Shown here in pieces: positions 33,162 through 44,980 of a stretch of DNA of 64,000 bases (positions are counted from its first letter, which is position 1; each line of letters begins with the position of its first letter). A program made the position numbers and the translations under genes. The notes below the pieces were generated by a model. The model searched no databases and was not told the origin of the DNA. It worked only from the letters and a program-made list of their open reading frames with translations. The DNA is taken from the NCBI RefSeq assembly GCF_002994745.2, contig NC_037094.1:63210639-63274638 (forward strand), read 5' to 3'. This stretch comes from Rosa chinensis. Its lineage: Eukaryota; Streptophyta; Magnoliopsida; Rosales; Rosaceae.

Positions 33162-33521
33162 TGATAAAGTAATCTGGGGTTCACATCCAAAACCAATTGG
33201 CAATGGATGGAGTGGCCCAAACCCTTATAAACCCATAGGCAAGGTCTCATTTTTCCCATGTGGGATGTATATATTCTCAACACGCCCCCGCACGTCTGGC
33301 GAATTTTCAAGCCATACACGTGGACAACTTTTTGGGTGACGTGAAGCCCGTGTGGCCGTTTGGCATGCACACGTGGGTAACCCGCTCTGATACCATGATA
33401 AAGTAATCTGGGGTTCACATCCAAAACCAATTGGCAATAGATGGAGTAGCCCAAACCTTTATAAACTCATAGGCAAGGTCCCATTTTTCCCATGTGAGAT
33501 GTATATATTCTCAACAACCGG
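33157..33521 (-). mobile_element. TRIM retrotransposon, 355 bp with 121-bp LTRs
   Basis: The element is 33162-33516, flanked by ACCGG (33157-33161 and 33517-33521). LTRs at 33162-33282 and 33396-33516 differ at six of 121 positions. On the minus strand the LTR reads TGTTGAGAATATATAC...TTTATCA, followed at once by TGGTATCAGAGCGGG, an exact initiator tRNA-Met primer-binding site. A purine tract GTGCGGGGGCG precedes the other LTR. The 113-bp interior has no gene. All structural parts of a terminal-repeat retrotransposon in miniature are present. Confidence 0.95.
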
Positions 33522-35039
33522 TACCCTCCTCCGCTCTCGGTGAGGTCATTACAACTACCGGTACCTCCTCCGCTCTCGGTGCCCTGAGCAGTTTCAAGCA
33601 CGACTACTGTCAAAGTGCCATCTTTCCGGCACTTTGGGTAACTACACTCTTCCGGGACCTCCGTTACCTCTCCCCCACCGGGATCATCATCGTCTCAATC
33701 ACAGTTACGGGCTGCAGTTTATCAAACTCCACCGAGAGCTTAGATTTGTTTTCTTCTCCGGCATCAGCTACCTCCTCCGCAGTAGTCTAATAGGAAGGGG
33801 GGGCTTCCTTGAACACCCATGCATCAACCTTCTCTCGGAACCGGCCAACGCACAACGACCTGTTCACTTTCATGAGTTCATGACCCCGGCGGCTTAGTTG
33901 ACTGACTGGCTCGGTGAACAACCCTCCATGCAAAGCTAAGTTATCCCATTCACACTTAATTGAAATTTCAAGCATGCAATCCCTCATGTTTTCTCTTTAT
34001 ATGTGATCTGTTCAAATAAGTACCACGTATCAGTCAACTAGATATACATACACCTATATGGTTTCTTTGTCCATGGTACGGTTACACGTGCCCTATAACT
34101 TTCACCATGCATGCAAGGTGTCTCTCTCTGCCTATACGTGTAACGTGTTGCACAAGCACATTGGCTCATGATTGAGACTGTGCCCCACGGCCACCCAAGC
34201 CCCAGTTCAAACACATCTATCATACTTTATTTTTACGATTTCCCACAACTATGCATACTTACTGTTACGCTACCATTATCATAACGGATCCTTCTGCCTA
34301 TTCCATCAAAGATTGAAAAAGTTTATCTGTGGAGATAGCTAGGCTCTAATGCATGTACATGCATTCAATTTAAGCATGCTCACAGCAGTACATACTTATT
34401 TAAAGGCATGATTACATGATTTCTATTACTATTGCATGATTTCTCAAACCTTATTATGCTTGATTACATAACCTTTTAATTACGGCATATATGTACTATT
34501 TCGAACAGTACATACTATGACTGCACAAATTACGTCATGCAATTTACGTGTGGTAGCCACATTAATTGGTTAGAGGCTTTGGTAAATTATCATAAATTTG
34601 CTGCACTCAAACTTTACACTCCTCATAATTATATATTTTTTACTAGCCACCCTGGGAGCTAACATCTATCTTCTATTTTGAAGAGTCTCGATCACTTGAT
34701 CCGGCTATATCACTTACACATTCCAATGTGATGCTACTCTCCAAAATATACACCTATATTTGGACAACTACAGTTTTCTTACAATATTTGCATTACTCTC
34801 GGACGGCTCCAGATAAGTTCTCACTTATGCTCTTTAAATTTGAGCTAATATAAATGATTTACATGCTTCAAATAACGATTTCTATAATCTAAGCATGTCT
34901 ACAATATTTGATAATTTCGATATCATATCTAATATGCCTATGTATTAGTGTCAAACGTTAATTTAATTGCTTATCAATTAAATTGCTACATATATACATA
35001 TGACACTAGGCAAGTGTAACATGCGGCACTTAAAATCTC
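33522..35039. other. Non-coding LARD interior, AT-rich
   Basis: It begins with a repeated CTCCTCCGCTCTCGGTG phrase at about 33527 and 33567, then turns AT-rich. There is no coding region. Words such as CATGCATG and ATTACATGAT are frequent, but no regular repeat was found. Confidence 0.4.
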
Positions 35040-37760
35040 CGCCCTGAGCGAAGTACCCCAACAGGGTCACGAGGCACAAGCCACCATTCTACCCGGGGCC
35101 ATGCCACCGGGTACTAGGGCCCAGAGCCACCGGACACCCCAACGGGGTTACAAGGCTCAATCTCTGATTCTACCCGGGGCCACGCCACCGGGTAAAAGAG
35201 GCCTACAGGCCCTCATTTAACCCCATTGGGTTAAGGAGGCCCAAGTCCTCACATGACCCCACCGGGCCACGCTGTCCAAGCCCTCATGCTACCCCATCGG
35301 GTGCGAGAGGCATCAAGCCCTCATGCTACCCCATCGGGTGCATGAGCCATCAAGCCCTCATTCTACCCTATCGGGTACTAGAGGCATCAAGCCCTCACGC
35401 TACCCTATCGGGTACTAGAGGCATCAAGCCCTCATGCCACCCCATCGGGTGCGAGAGGCATCAAGCCCTCACGCTGCCCTATCGGGTACTAGAGGCATCC
35501 GGCCCTCATGCTACCCCATTGGGTGCGAGAGGCATCAAGCCCTCATTCTACCCTATCGGGTACTAGAGGCATCAAGCCCTCACGCTACCCTATCGGGTAC
35601 TAGAGGCATCAAGCCCACATGAGGCATCAAGCCCTCATTCTACCCTATCGGGTACTAGAGGCATCAAGCCCTCACGCTACCCTATCGGGTACTAGAGGCA
35701 TCAAGCCCTCATGCCACCCCATCGGGTGCGAGAGGCATCAAGCCCTCACGCTACCCTATCGAGTACTAGAGGCATCCGGCCCTCATGCTACCCCCATTGG
35801 GTGCGAGAGGCATCAAGCCCTCATTCTACCCTATCGGGTACTAGAGGCATCAAGCCCTCACGCTACCCTATCGGGTACTAGAGGCATCAAGCCCTGATGC
35901 TACCCCATCGGGTGCGAGAGGCATCAAGCCCTCATTCTACCCTATCGGGTACTAGAGGCATCAAGCCCTCATGCTACCCCATCGGGTGCAAGAGGCATCA
36001 AGCCCTCATTCTACCCTTCTGGGTATCAGAGGCATCCAGCCCTCACGCTACCCTATCGGGTACTAGAGGCATCCGGCCCTCATGCTACCCCATCGGGTGC
36101 GAGAGGCATCAAGCCCTCACTCTACCCTATCGGGTACTAGAGGCATCAAGCCCTCACGCTACCCTATCGGGTACTAGAGGCATCTGGCCCTCATGCTACC
36201 CCATCGGGTGCGAGAGGCATCAAGCCCTCATTCTACCCTATCGGGTACTAGAGGCATCAAGCCCTCACGCTACCCTATCGGGTAATAGAGGCATCAAGCC
36301 CTCACGCTACCCTATCGGGTGCGAGAGGTATCAAGCCCTCATGCTACCCCATCGGGTGCGAGAGGCATCAAGCCCTCATTCTACCCTATCGGGTACTAGA
36401 GGCATCAAACCCTCATGCTACCCCATCGGGTGCAAGAGGCATCAAGCCCTCATTCTACCCTTCCGGGTATCAGAGGCATCCAGCCCTCACGCTACCCTAT
36501 TGGGTACTAGAGGCATCAAGCCCTCATGCTACCCCATCGGGTGCGAGAGGCATCAAGCCCTCATTCTACCCTATCGGGTACTAGAGGCATCAAGCCCTCA
36601 TGCTACCCCATCGGGTGCGAGAGGCATCAAGCCCTCATTCTACCCTTCCGGGTATCAGAGGCATCAAGCCCTCATGCTACCCCATCGGGTGCGAGAGGCA
36701 TCAAGTCCTCATTCTACCCTGGCGGGTACTAGAGGCATCAAACCCTCATGCTACCCCATCGGGTGCGAGAGGCATCAAGCCCTCATTCTACCCTTCCGGG
36801 TATCAGAGGCATCAAGCCCTCATGCTACCCCATCGGGTGCGAGAGGCATCAAGCCCTCATTCTACCCTATCGGGTACTAGAGGCATCAAGCCCTCACGCT
36901 ACCCTATCGGGTACTAGAGGCATCTGGCCCTCATGCTACCCCATCGGGTGCGAGAGGCATCAAGCCCTCATTCTACCCTATCGGGTACTAGAGGCATCAA
37001 GCCCTCACGCTACCCTATCGGGTACTAGAGGCATCAAGCCCTCATGCTACCCCATCGGGTGCGAGAGGCATCAAGCCCTCATTCTACCCTATCGGGTACT
37101 AGAGGCATCAAGCCCTCATGCTACCCCATCGGGTGCAAGAGGCATCAAGCCCTCATTCTACCCTTCCGGGTATCAGAGGCATCCAGCCCTCACGCTACCC
37201 TATTGGGTACTAGAGGCATCAAGCCCTCATGCTACCCCATCGGGTGCGAGAGGCATCAAGCCCTCATTCTACCCTATCGGGTACTAGAGGCATCAAGCCC
37301 TCATGCTACCCCATCGGGTGCGAGAGGCATCAAGCCCTCATTCTACCCTTCCGGGTATCAGAGGCATCAAGCCCTCATGCTACCCCATCGGGTGCGAGAG
37401 GCATCCAGCCCTCACGCTACCCTATTGGGTACTAGAGGCATCAAGCCCTCATGCTACCCCATCGGGTGCGAGAGGCATCAAGCCCTCATTCTACCCTTCC
37501 GGGTATCAGAGGCATCAAGCCCTCATGCTACCCCATCGGGTGCAAGAGGCATCAAGCCCTCATTCTACCCTTCCGGGTATCAGAGGCATCCAGCCCTCAT
37601 GCTACCCCATCGGGTACGAGAGGCATCAAGTCCTCAACCTACCCTTCCAGGTATCAGAGGCTCAAGTCCTCAATCTACCCTTCTGGGTATCATAGACTCA
37701 ACTCCTCATTCTACCCCATCGGGTACCATAGGCTCAAGCCCTTAGAAAACCCCACTTGGT
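35040..37760 (+). repeat. 37-bp tandem repeat array, roughly 65-70 units
   Basis: The core unit is GGCATCAAGCCCTCATTCTA followed by CCCTATCGGGTACTAGA. Four main variants recur: TTCTACCCTATCGGGTACTAG, CGCTACCCTATCGGGTACTAG, TGCTACCCCATCGGGTGCGAG and TTCTACCCTTCCGGGTATCAG. Every unit has an ACCC-N4-GGGT inverted repeat. Variants are arranged in repeated blocks; for example a TGC-TTC-TGC(gcaag)-CTTCC-CGC series occurs at about 36340-36520 and again at 37040-37220, so the array grew by block duplication. The left edge (35040-35260) is degenerate and the right edge decays after 37600. The long plus-strand readings arise because the unit rarely creates a stop, and I do not call them genes. Confidence 0.95.
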
Positions 37761-38717
37761 ACCGGAGGCGGGGTAAGCCAAGGTCCAATCCCTTGCTTCT
37801 GAGTCATCTCACCTCCCGAGCGTTCTGTACACTCGAGGGACTTATTCATACCACATATCACAAGTGGAGATAGTACCCGACTGGGACTATCATTGAGCTT
37901 CACGCTCATACTTTTTGTGCTACGGTCTATTAATGGAAATATTGAAATTTTTCACCTATTGTTGATCGCGACAATTAAATTTCTTTTACATCCCATTAAT
38001 AAGACCATAGGACAAAAACTCCCACAACCTATCACCCGCTCAACATGAGCGAGCTCAACTCTTACGTTCCCGGTACACATGAGCCAAACAACCGGGTTAT
38101 GGCTTATACGTTCGGGTCAAGTAAGTTAGAGTTCCTTCCTCTAACCCATACTTGGGGGACTATCATGGCCACGCCATAGTCTCGCTAGTATTGTCAATAG
38201 TTACTACAATACCGGAGCTCTATGCTCAAACTCACGGGCATCCTCGAGCGTAACCTAGGTACTAACTACGTGACTTGGGGGACTCGGCGAGTAACTACAC
38301 TCCCGGTCCTAACATGTGTTCATCATATGCATACAACATTTACATATCATTATGTCTTACCGTGTTCATCACACATATCATGTCTTACCGTGTTCATCAC
38401 ACATATCATGTCTTACCGTGTTCATCACACATCTTTGCATCATGCATCACATAAACATTCATGCACCTCGATGCATTTGACTCAAATGTCACTTAGATTG
38501 CCCTAGCGCAATCAATATGTATTTTGTACACCCTTATCTTATTTGCAGGTACTAGCGTGATGAGGGCCCCGTGGCACCAACCTACCCGTAGAGTCCCTTC
38601 TTACTTACGGAGTTGGGGGACTAGTATGGGTTCAACGAGGTCATCACTCATACTTGGCGGCATCACATTTAAACTCCCCAACCAAGAAGCGCCTCTTACT
38701 CGGGGACTTGGGGGACT
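37761..38717. other. LARD interior to polypurine tract
   Basis: Non-coding. A 28-bp tandem repeat lies at about 38345-38430 (CATGTCTTACCGTGTTCATC with CACACATAT, three copies). Two phrases CTTGGGGGACT at about 38150 and 38270 echo the polypurine tract at 38702-38717. Confidence 0.5.
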
Positions 38718-39180
38718 TGTACATACCACCTATATTACATACCACCAAGCATGATCAACGACCTCTTAGGTGGGCCCCGCGACATGGCTAGTCCCGCCTA
38801 CGACGTGCATCCGGTAGTCCGACACCCGAGCTACCTCGCTATGGTGGAGGTCGGCCGGTACCTCATAGGGAGGCCACCTTCCCATGCTCTCCAAAAGGTT
38901 TCAAGAGAAGCATTATGTGTATTATTGTCCCACATCGGAAATGTAGAATAGAATGGGACTTCCTTTAGATATATAAGGAAGTCCTCCCCTTCTTAGAGGG
39001 GGATGGATCCATGATCCCCACACCTGTATCATTACAAAGGTCACTTGACCTCACTCATAGTAAAATACCCAAGTGGACGTAGCCTTGCCCTAAGTGCAAG
39101 GTGAACCTCTATACATCCGGTGTCATCTCTTTTTCTCTCCCCATCATGCTTCTTAGTTACCGTATTCTTCAGTAGAAACA
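38718..39180 (+). repeat. 3' LTR of the LARD-like element
   Basis: 463 bases, nine substitutions from the 5' LTR and no gaps, which indicates a fairly recent insertion. Confidence 0.95.
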
Positions 39181-39185
39181 GATGT

Positions 39186-40637
39186 AGACCTCTAAAATCT
39201 TCCCCAGGATATCATGGAAGATCAGGTTCATGGCTCTCTGATATGTTGCTCCAGCATTCTTCAGTCCAAAAGGCATAACCACATATTCAAAAACACCCGC
39301 GAACCCGGGACACTGGAATGCGGTCTTATGTCTGTCTTCTTCAGCGACCGGAATCTGGTGATACCCTACGGTTCCGTCCATGAAGGACAACAATTCGCGT
39401 CCTGCTACAGCGTCTACCAACATATCCGTGACCGGCATGGGGTAGACATCTTTAGGTGTAGCGATGTTCAGGTCTCTGTAGTCTACGCAGACCCTCATCT
39501 TGCCATTTTTCTTGCGAACAAGCACTATATTAGATAGCCACTGATTGTATTTGGCTACCTTGATAATGCCCGACTTGTGCATTTCTTTGACTTCCTCCTT
39601 GAAGAGGACTTAGGTCTCTGAATTCATTCTTTGTGGCTCTTGTTTCATAGGCCTCTTGTCAGGGAGTGTTGGCAATTGATGGCAAACCAAGTCCGGTGAC
39701 AGGCCGAGCATGTCTTCATATTTCTACGCGAAGCAGTCTTTGAATTCATGTAATAAGTCAATGAGCCTCTGTTTCTCGTTAGGCTCTAAGTACGCGCTGA
39801 TAACCACTTCCATAGGTTCATCTGCTGTTCGACCTTCTCGGTAGGATTTCTGACCTTAGGAGGTGTATCGTCCAGTGCTGCCGGAGAGAGCTGAATATCG
39901 ACCTCATCTTCTTGTTCCTGATTAGAGAGTGTTTCATTAATGGCCTCTAAAGTCGCGACCCGATCGTAGGCCTCTTTTTCCACTAAGTATGATGAAAGTC
40001 TGTCATACAGCGAGTGGAAGGCCTCTATCCCTTCCTCTGGAAGGTCATAATCCATTAATTGCTTAAGGGTTTGAGCACAGCGTGGCCAGGCCTTTCCAAG
40101 CCTTCTTTTACTAGCGTAAGCCCCCACTGTGCCAATTCAGAGGCCGTCACTCCTGTGGGGCGACCTTTGTCATCGATGCCACTGACCTGCAATGGAGTGA
40201 TAGGCTCCAAATAGTACTTGGCATCTACATAATTCGCGGAAACTGGGAATGGACGAGGATCCGCTTTAATCACCTCCGCTTTATCTGTCTCCCTGTTCCA
40301 TATAACTAGTTCCTGATGGAGAGTTGACAGAACACAGTAACTCCGATGTATCCAGTCTCTGCCCAAAATAGCACTGTAGGCCGCATAACAATCTGTTACA
40401 AAGAAGGCATAAACTCCCTCAGCAGGGCCAACCTTGATGCGTAAGAACAGTAATCCCAGGGTCTTTGTTACAGCCCCGCGAAGTTCTTGAGCGTGAGGGA
40501 CGTAGACTGGATTTTCTCTTTCTTGATTCCGAGCAAGTGCATGGTTCTGGTAGTGATGACGTTAACGGCAGCTCCGGTATCAACCATGATCTTGCTAACT
40601 TTGGTGCCGCCAACTTCTGCTATAATATATAGAGGTC
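39186..40637 (-). pseudogene. Tat pol, upstream half: protease and reverse transcriptase
   Basis: On the minus strand the aspartic protease motif IMVDTGAAVNVI appears near 40565-40600, followed after a frameshift around 40475 by LGLLFLRIKVG and AILGRDWIHRSYCVLSTLHQ. The RT domain is seen at 39582-39186 with SNIVLVRKKNGKMRVCVDYR, DLNIATPKDVYPMPVTDMLV, and VMPFGLKNAGATYQRAMN, ending KILEVYI at the LARD insertion. The linker 40366-39786 is open with no domain. Stops occur between 39786 and 39582, and a TAG-type stop precedes the RT block. Confidence 0.85.
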
Positions 40638-41268
40638 TCATGTGTTGGACATAGCAGGCGTTGGTTTGGTGAAGCTCATGAAGAATTCTTTGCTGTGAGC
40701 ATCCTCCGTTTCAAGAAACATAGCTTCTTCCACAGGTGTCGTGATTGCCGATGTGATCTGCAAGGGCTGCAAACTACTTTCCTCAGCTTCTATGCAATCC
40801 TGAGCGGCGACCGGCAGCTCATACCTCACGGGGAGTACGTAAACCATGTTGCAAGACGTGTCAGTCATATCTGTCTCCTCCATGTCATCTTCCAGATTAA
40901 GCTTGGGTTCGTTGACAGGGGTGTCAGTGTTGAATTGCTTAGCCAACTGGTCTACTAACGACTCCTCTGTAAGGCCTTTTACTTCACACAGCTTGTGTTC
41001 TTGTATCACGGGAGCCTGCTTGGGGGGGTCTGACTTTGGTTCCCTTGCTGTGCTTACCTCTAGGGGAGCGACCACTACACTCTGGACTCTTTTTGGTTTC
41101 CACTGTAAAGTATCGGTAGTCTTGTCCACTGTAAAGTATCGGTAGTCTTGTCCTTACACTGGGCTTAGATGCCCCTGTTGCTTGTTTCTGAAGGCTGCAG
41201 GGAGCCATTAATGGCTTCGCGGCTAGTGCCTCCATCTCCTTCTGATACTGCTGAGGTGATTTGACCAA
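40638..41268 (-). pseudogene. Tat gag-protease linker with a 26-bp duplication frameshift
   Basis: It is open in two overlapping frames. The first ends in KPSVRTRLPILYSGQD and the second continues as MDKTTDTLQWKPKRVQSVVV and onward with an acidic, Glu-rich region ending at 40638. The frame change is explained by a 26-bp tandem duplication at about 41100-41151 (CACTGTAAAGTATCGGTAGT repeated). No domain is recognised. Confidence 0.7.
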
Positions 41269-44058
41269 TTACAAAGGCTTGATCAGGCCCTGGTCAAGAG
41301 CCTCTAGCGCGCGCTTGGCTTCCCCATACCTGCGCTGCAACTTCCTCTTCCTGGAAGGGCTTATTTCCACTGCCTTCCCCTTTTCCCTAGTGTACCATTT
41401 TCCTTCTTTGATGGTGGCGGCTGGAGCAGGCGGGATATAGGGCTTGGTCATAATGTCCTTGCGCTTGTTCGTAGCCTTCTCCTCTTGTTTCTGATCAACC
41501 GCGGCCGCTCTCAGTTTCTTGAATAAATTGGAGTCCTTTGGGGATGGTGGTGACTCATTTTTCTCTTTTTCTCTTGGGCTAGAAGGCTGATAGTTTCGCA
41601 ATGGCGAGGCCCATTTGATGGGCGGGAGAGAGCCAAAATGAAATGTCTGCTCGACCTCTTTATGCGACACTTGGATGCCACACTCTTCTTTGCATTGCGA
41701 GCATAGGACCACGAGTGAGGCTTTTCCAACTGGTTTAGCTTTCTTCTTTGCAGGGGTCTCATCCTCGGCAGCCCTTCCTTCCCGTCCCTTGGTATTCAAA
41801 TCCAAGGTTGGTTTCCTCTGGTTCTGCTTGGCCCAATTCACATCGACCATATTGATCCCGGTGTCAGGAAAAGGGTTCAAGTCTATGAGCGCTGCTGCCG
41901 TTACTGGGGCTTCCACCTGCAAACTGCCATTATTAAACCATATCTGAATCTGGTCTTTGAGCTTCACACAGTCTGCGGTATTGTGATTCCACAGGTTGTG
42001 GAATTTGCAGTACTTCTTCCCTTTCAGCTGATCTGGTCGAGGAAAAGGTCCAAAGTCAGACTTCACCATCTTCGCGGCGATCATCTCATCTAGAATCTCA
42101 TGTGCCTTATTGGCATCGTAAGTGTATGTCGCGAATTCAGGTTTGGTGAAGGCCATCGATTTGAGCTTGACAGGCTCCTTGGAAATTTTCAGTTGCTTCA
42201 GGGCTGGATTCTTCCTCCCGGTTAGTTCATAAGCAGCGATATCATTCTCCTCTTCCTCATCGTCATCTTGAACCACTTCTTCCATGTGATGATGGTAGTA
42301 AGGGTCATAAGTAGCCGGCCGGTAGCTCAGGGCCGCTACAGTGCGATGTTTTCCTGGTACATATGTCCTTTTGGACGCATTCTTCCTTGCGTCAGTTTCT
42401 CTGAGGAGATGTTCAAAGCTGCCTACCTCTGTGATGAGCTCTCCCATTGACTGGATCATGCTGCCATGTTGCTTCTTTCACTGACGAGGTTCCAAACCCT
42501 TGACCGCCAGTTTGACCAACTCTTTCTCGGGCAAGATGACATTCAGCTTGGCTTTCTGAATTTGGAAGCGCTGAAGATAGGCCATAGCAGACTCTGTAGG
42601 CTGTTGGGCCATCTGAGTGAGAGAAGCCAAGTCAACCTCAGGCTCAATGGCTCCAAAGGTTTCTCGGAATAGCTTTTCCATTGCGGGCCAATCCGCCACG
42701 ATCCCTGGCCGAAGTTTGGAAAACCATCTAAAGGCAGCTCCCGAAAGAGAAGTGCCAAAGATCCTGCATTTGAGGATATCATCATTCTGGTATTGGCCGC
42801 ATTGTACCCTAAACATGGTCAGATGGGTAGCCGCATTCTCGGTGTCTTCTCCTGAAAAAGTAGAAAATATGATATTTTTATAAACCTTGGGAAAAGGCGC
42901 GAGCATTACATGCGGCGGGAAAGGTCCCTCATAGACCCCATCCACTTGGGTCCTAGGATTAGCCAGCCTGATCATCTCCTCTACCTCTTCACGTCGTACA
43001 TATTCTGGGCCCGGAGGCAGAGGAGGGGGTGTTGCCACAGTATGGCGAGTAGCCTGCAAGGGTATTGCTTGGTTTGGAGTCACTGTCCCTTCTCCTACAT
43101 GCACAACGTGGGTGGTAGCTGGTTGCTGAAGGGTCACTGCTGGTATGGGCATCTCTTTTATCAGGGCTGTTATCTTAATCGGGTTACCAGCCTGGTCAAT
43201 CCCATAATAGCTTCCTGGCAGTTCTTGGTACACGTTTTCTGCCCCGTCGCTGTCGTATTGAACGAATGTGGTAGAGTCGGACGAGGTTCCACCAACTTTT
43301 GATGCCTGATGCTTATGTCTGGTAGTCTGTTCGCCTGACGGGGTGACATTTTCTTTGCTGCCGCCGATAACCAAAGCTTGCTCTTTACTTTTCAGTTGCG
43401 TAGCAGTAACGGTTGTGGAAGGTGTAGTGGTATTGCTGTTAACCTTATCTCGCTGGTTAGGTGGCACGTACTTGCTTGAACCAGACGGCTGGCCAAGGGA
43501 ACCAAGGATAGCATTAGGATCCCCTAAAGCTTTGTTCAATACTTCTCTTGCCTGGTTCAACTCGGCTCTCTGCATGGCCATCTCGGTTGCGAGGTTAGCG
43601 CCATCCTTGCGAAGACCTGCCATATCTGCAGCAATCTGCTTGGTTTTGTTCGTGATAGCCTCCATGATTTCTTTCTGGCACTGATTCTGCTCACTAGCGA
43701 TACCTGCGGCATGAGTCCTCACTGCATTCTCTGATTGTGCGATTTGTTGCTTAGTATTCTTTGCATGTCGGGTAATGCACTGGTCAAGTTCGCGTATGAG
43801 CTGGTCTGTTTTTGCGGTTTCCCTTTCAAAATCAGCAGCTATCTTCTTGCGATGATTTTCAATATTCTCCATGATGATTGCGAACCTCACCTCGGAGGTC
43901 GCTCCCTCTGGGATAGACTTCGCAACGAAAGCCTCTATTTCCCTACTTCCCACTGTATTAGAGACAGCGGTAGTGATAACAGACTCACTGGCCTGATTAG
44001 TAGTGACACTCTGGCCCTCAGTAGCGGCCAGGTGATTCTCTTCCCGTTCAGTTGACAT
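41269..44058 (-). pseudogene. Tat gag
   Basis: The probable start is ATG at 44056-44058 (MSTEREENHLAATEG); an upstream in-frame ATG at 44220 is too close to the LTR to be convincing. A coiled-coil N-terminal region precedes the Retrotrans_gag domain, with FSTFSGEDTENAATHLTMFR, CRIFGTSLSGAAFRWFSKLR and AYLQRFQIQKAKLNVI. A TGA at 42478-42480 interrupts the same frame, which then runs on to 41269. It contains the Tat-type Cys/His segment YCKFHNLWNHNTADCVKLKD and a Lys/Pro-rich C-terminus. Apart from that one stop, the reading is intact over more than 900 codons. Confidence 0.85.
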
Positions 44059-44240
44059 ATCGGGTATTTGGCGAGAGAATCTTTGAGTCACTTGTTCTTC
44101 GGAAAGACCACGACAGTCTGCTCGAGGATGCGGTCTGTAACTGGAGGTCTTATGTCTTGAGCAGTTAGCGTAAACCTTTTGGTAAGGGTTTTTGCTCGAC
44201 TTCCCAATGGCTACGTTCACGAAGAGACACTATTGTGGTC

Positions 44241-44258
44241 CCACTGGGAGTGCCAAAA
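44241..44258 (-). promoter_or_regulatory. Primer-binding region of the Tat element
   Basis: On the minus strand, TTTTGGCACTCCCAGTGG directly follows the end of the 5' LTR. The position is that of a tRNA primer-binding site, but I cannot name the tRNA with certainty. Confidence 0.5.
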
Positions 44259-44980
44259 TGTTTGGCTCCAAAACCAGTCGGCGTGTAAACTGTCTCTTTT
44301 GAGCGTGTGATTGCGCGGGCGTGCCAGCACCGTGGGGTGCAGTCGTCGGGGGAGTCCCTTGACCTGACTTCTTCTTTAAGTGTTGTGGACAAGAAGAGCA
44401 CTAACCTCGTCACAGGGTTATTCTCTAGCCTTTCGAGAAAAGACTTCTTGCCTTACGGATAAGGACTTTGGATGTGATCTCTTCGCGTCACCGAATCGAT
44501 ACTCAACGTGGTAGGCTGAGCAGAGCAATCACTGGGAAGTTTGGAGAAAGCACGGGTTTTGCCAAAGCGTGACTTTAGCTTCGCTGGGTTGCGAGGGCGT
44601 TACCCTTGCTTCACTGGTTGTATCGGTGGCAGTGGTACTAGCAGTCGGTCACCGGGTTTCAATGAGGTTGAAGGTTTGCTCCGGAGAGTCTTTGTAATCG
44701 CTGGGATTGATTGATTTGAGAGAGGTCCTCTTTTTGTCCTTGAAACCTAGTATTTATACCTAGGGTTTTGACCGTTCCTTGCTATAGAAGTATTATTGAT
44801 TGAAGTTTCCTATTCAATCTCTACTACTTGACTCCAATAAGGTTTCATTTTCCTCATGGATTATGGAATGGGTGAAGCTGTAACCCAAACCCAAGTAGGC
44901 TTATTTTTGGGCCGCAGGTATCTGCCCGCTGTGCTAAATCCACTGAAGGATCTTGCCAAAATTACTTTTGGGCTCAAACA
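44259..44980 (-). repeat. 5' LTR of the Tat element (722 bp)
   Basis: Same ends as the 3' LTR, with a TATAAATA box on the minus strand at 44751-44758. It lacks about 92 bases found in the other LTR, with the junction at GCAGTCGGTCACC. Confidence 0.95.

Larger units (their letters stand above)
32044..39185 (+). mobile_element. 7.1-kb LTR retrotransposon derivative without recognisable genes
   Basis: The element proper is 32049-39180, with the perfect 5-bp duplication GATGT (32044-32048 and 39181-39185). Two 463-bp LTRs differ at nine positions. TTGGCGCTAGAAGGAGGG directly after the left LTR is the primer-binding region, and GGGGACTTGGGGGACT before the right LTR is the polypurine tract. The ~6.2-kb interior lacks gag, protease, RT and integrase. 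It holds a TRIM, an AT-rich part, a 37-bp tandem array and a short 28-bp repeat. This matches the large retrotransposon derivative (LARD) type, mobilised by proteins from other elements. It sits in the RT of the Tat element, between the Tyr-Ile and Asp-Asp codons of YIDD. Confidence 0.9.

Noticed and set aside
35250..37760. Possible CRISPR array because of regular short direct repeats
   Set aside because: Units are contiguous with no unique spacers, no cas genes are present, and the DNA is clearly plant.
35342..37873. Long overlapping plus-strand ORFs (up to 327 residues) that look like a repeat protein
   Set aside because: They come from a 37-bp tandem array read in all phases, lie inside a non-coding LTR element, and have no domain, leader or splice signals.
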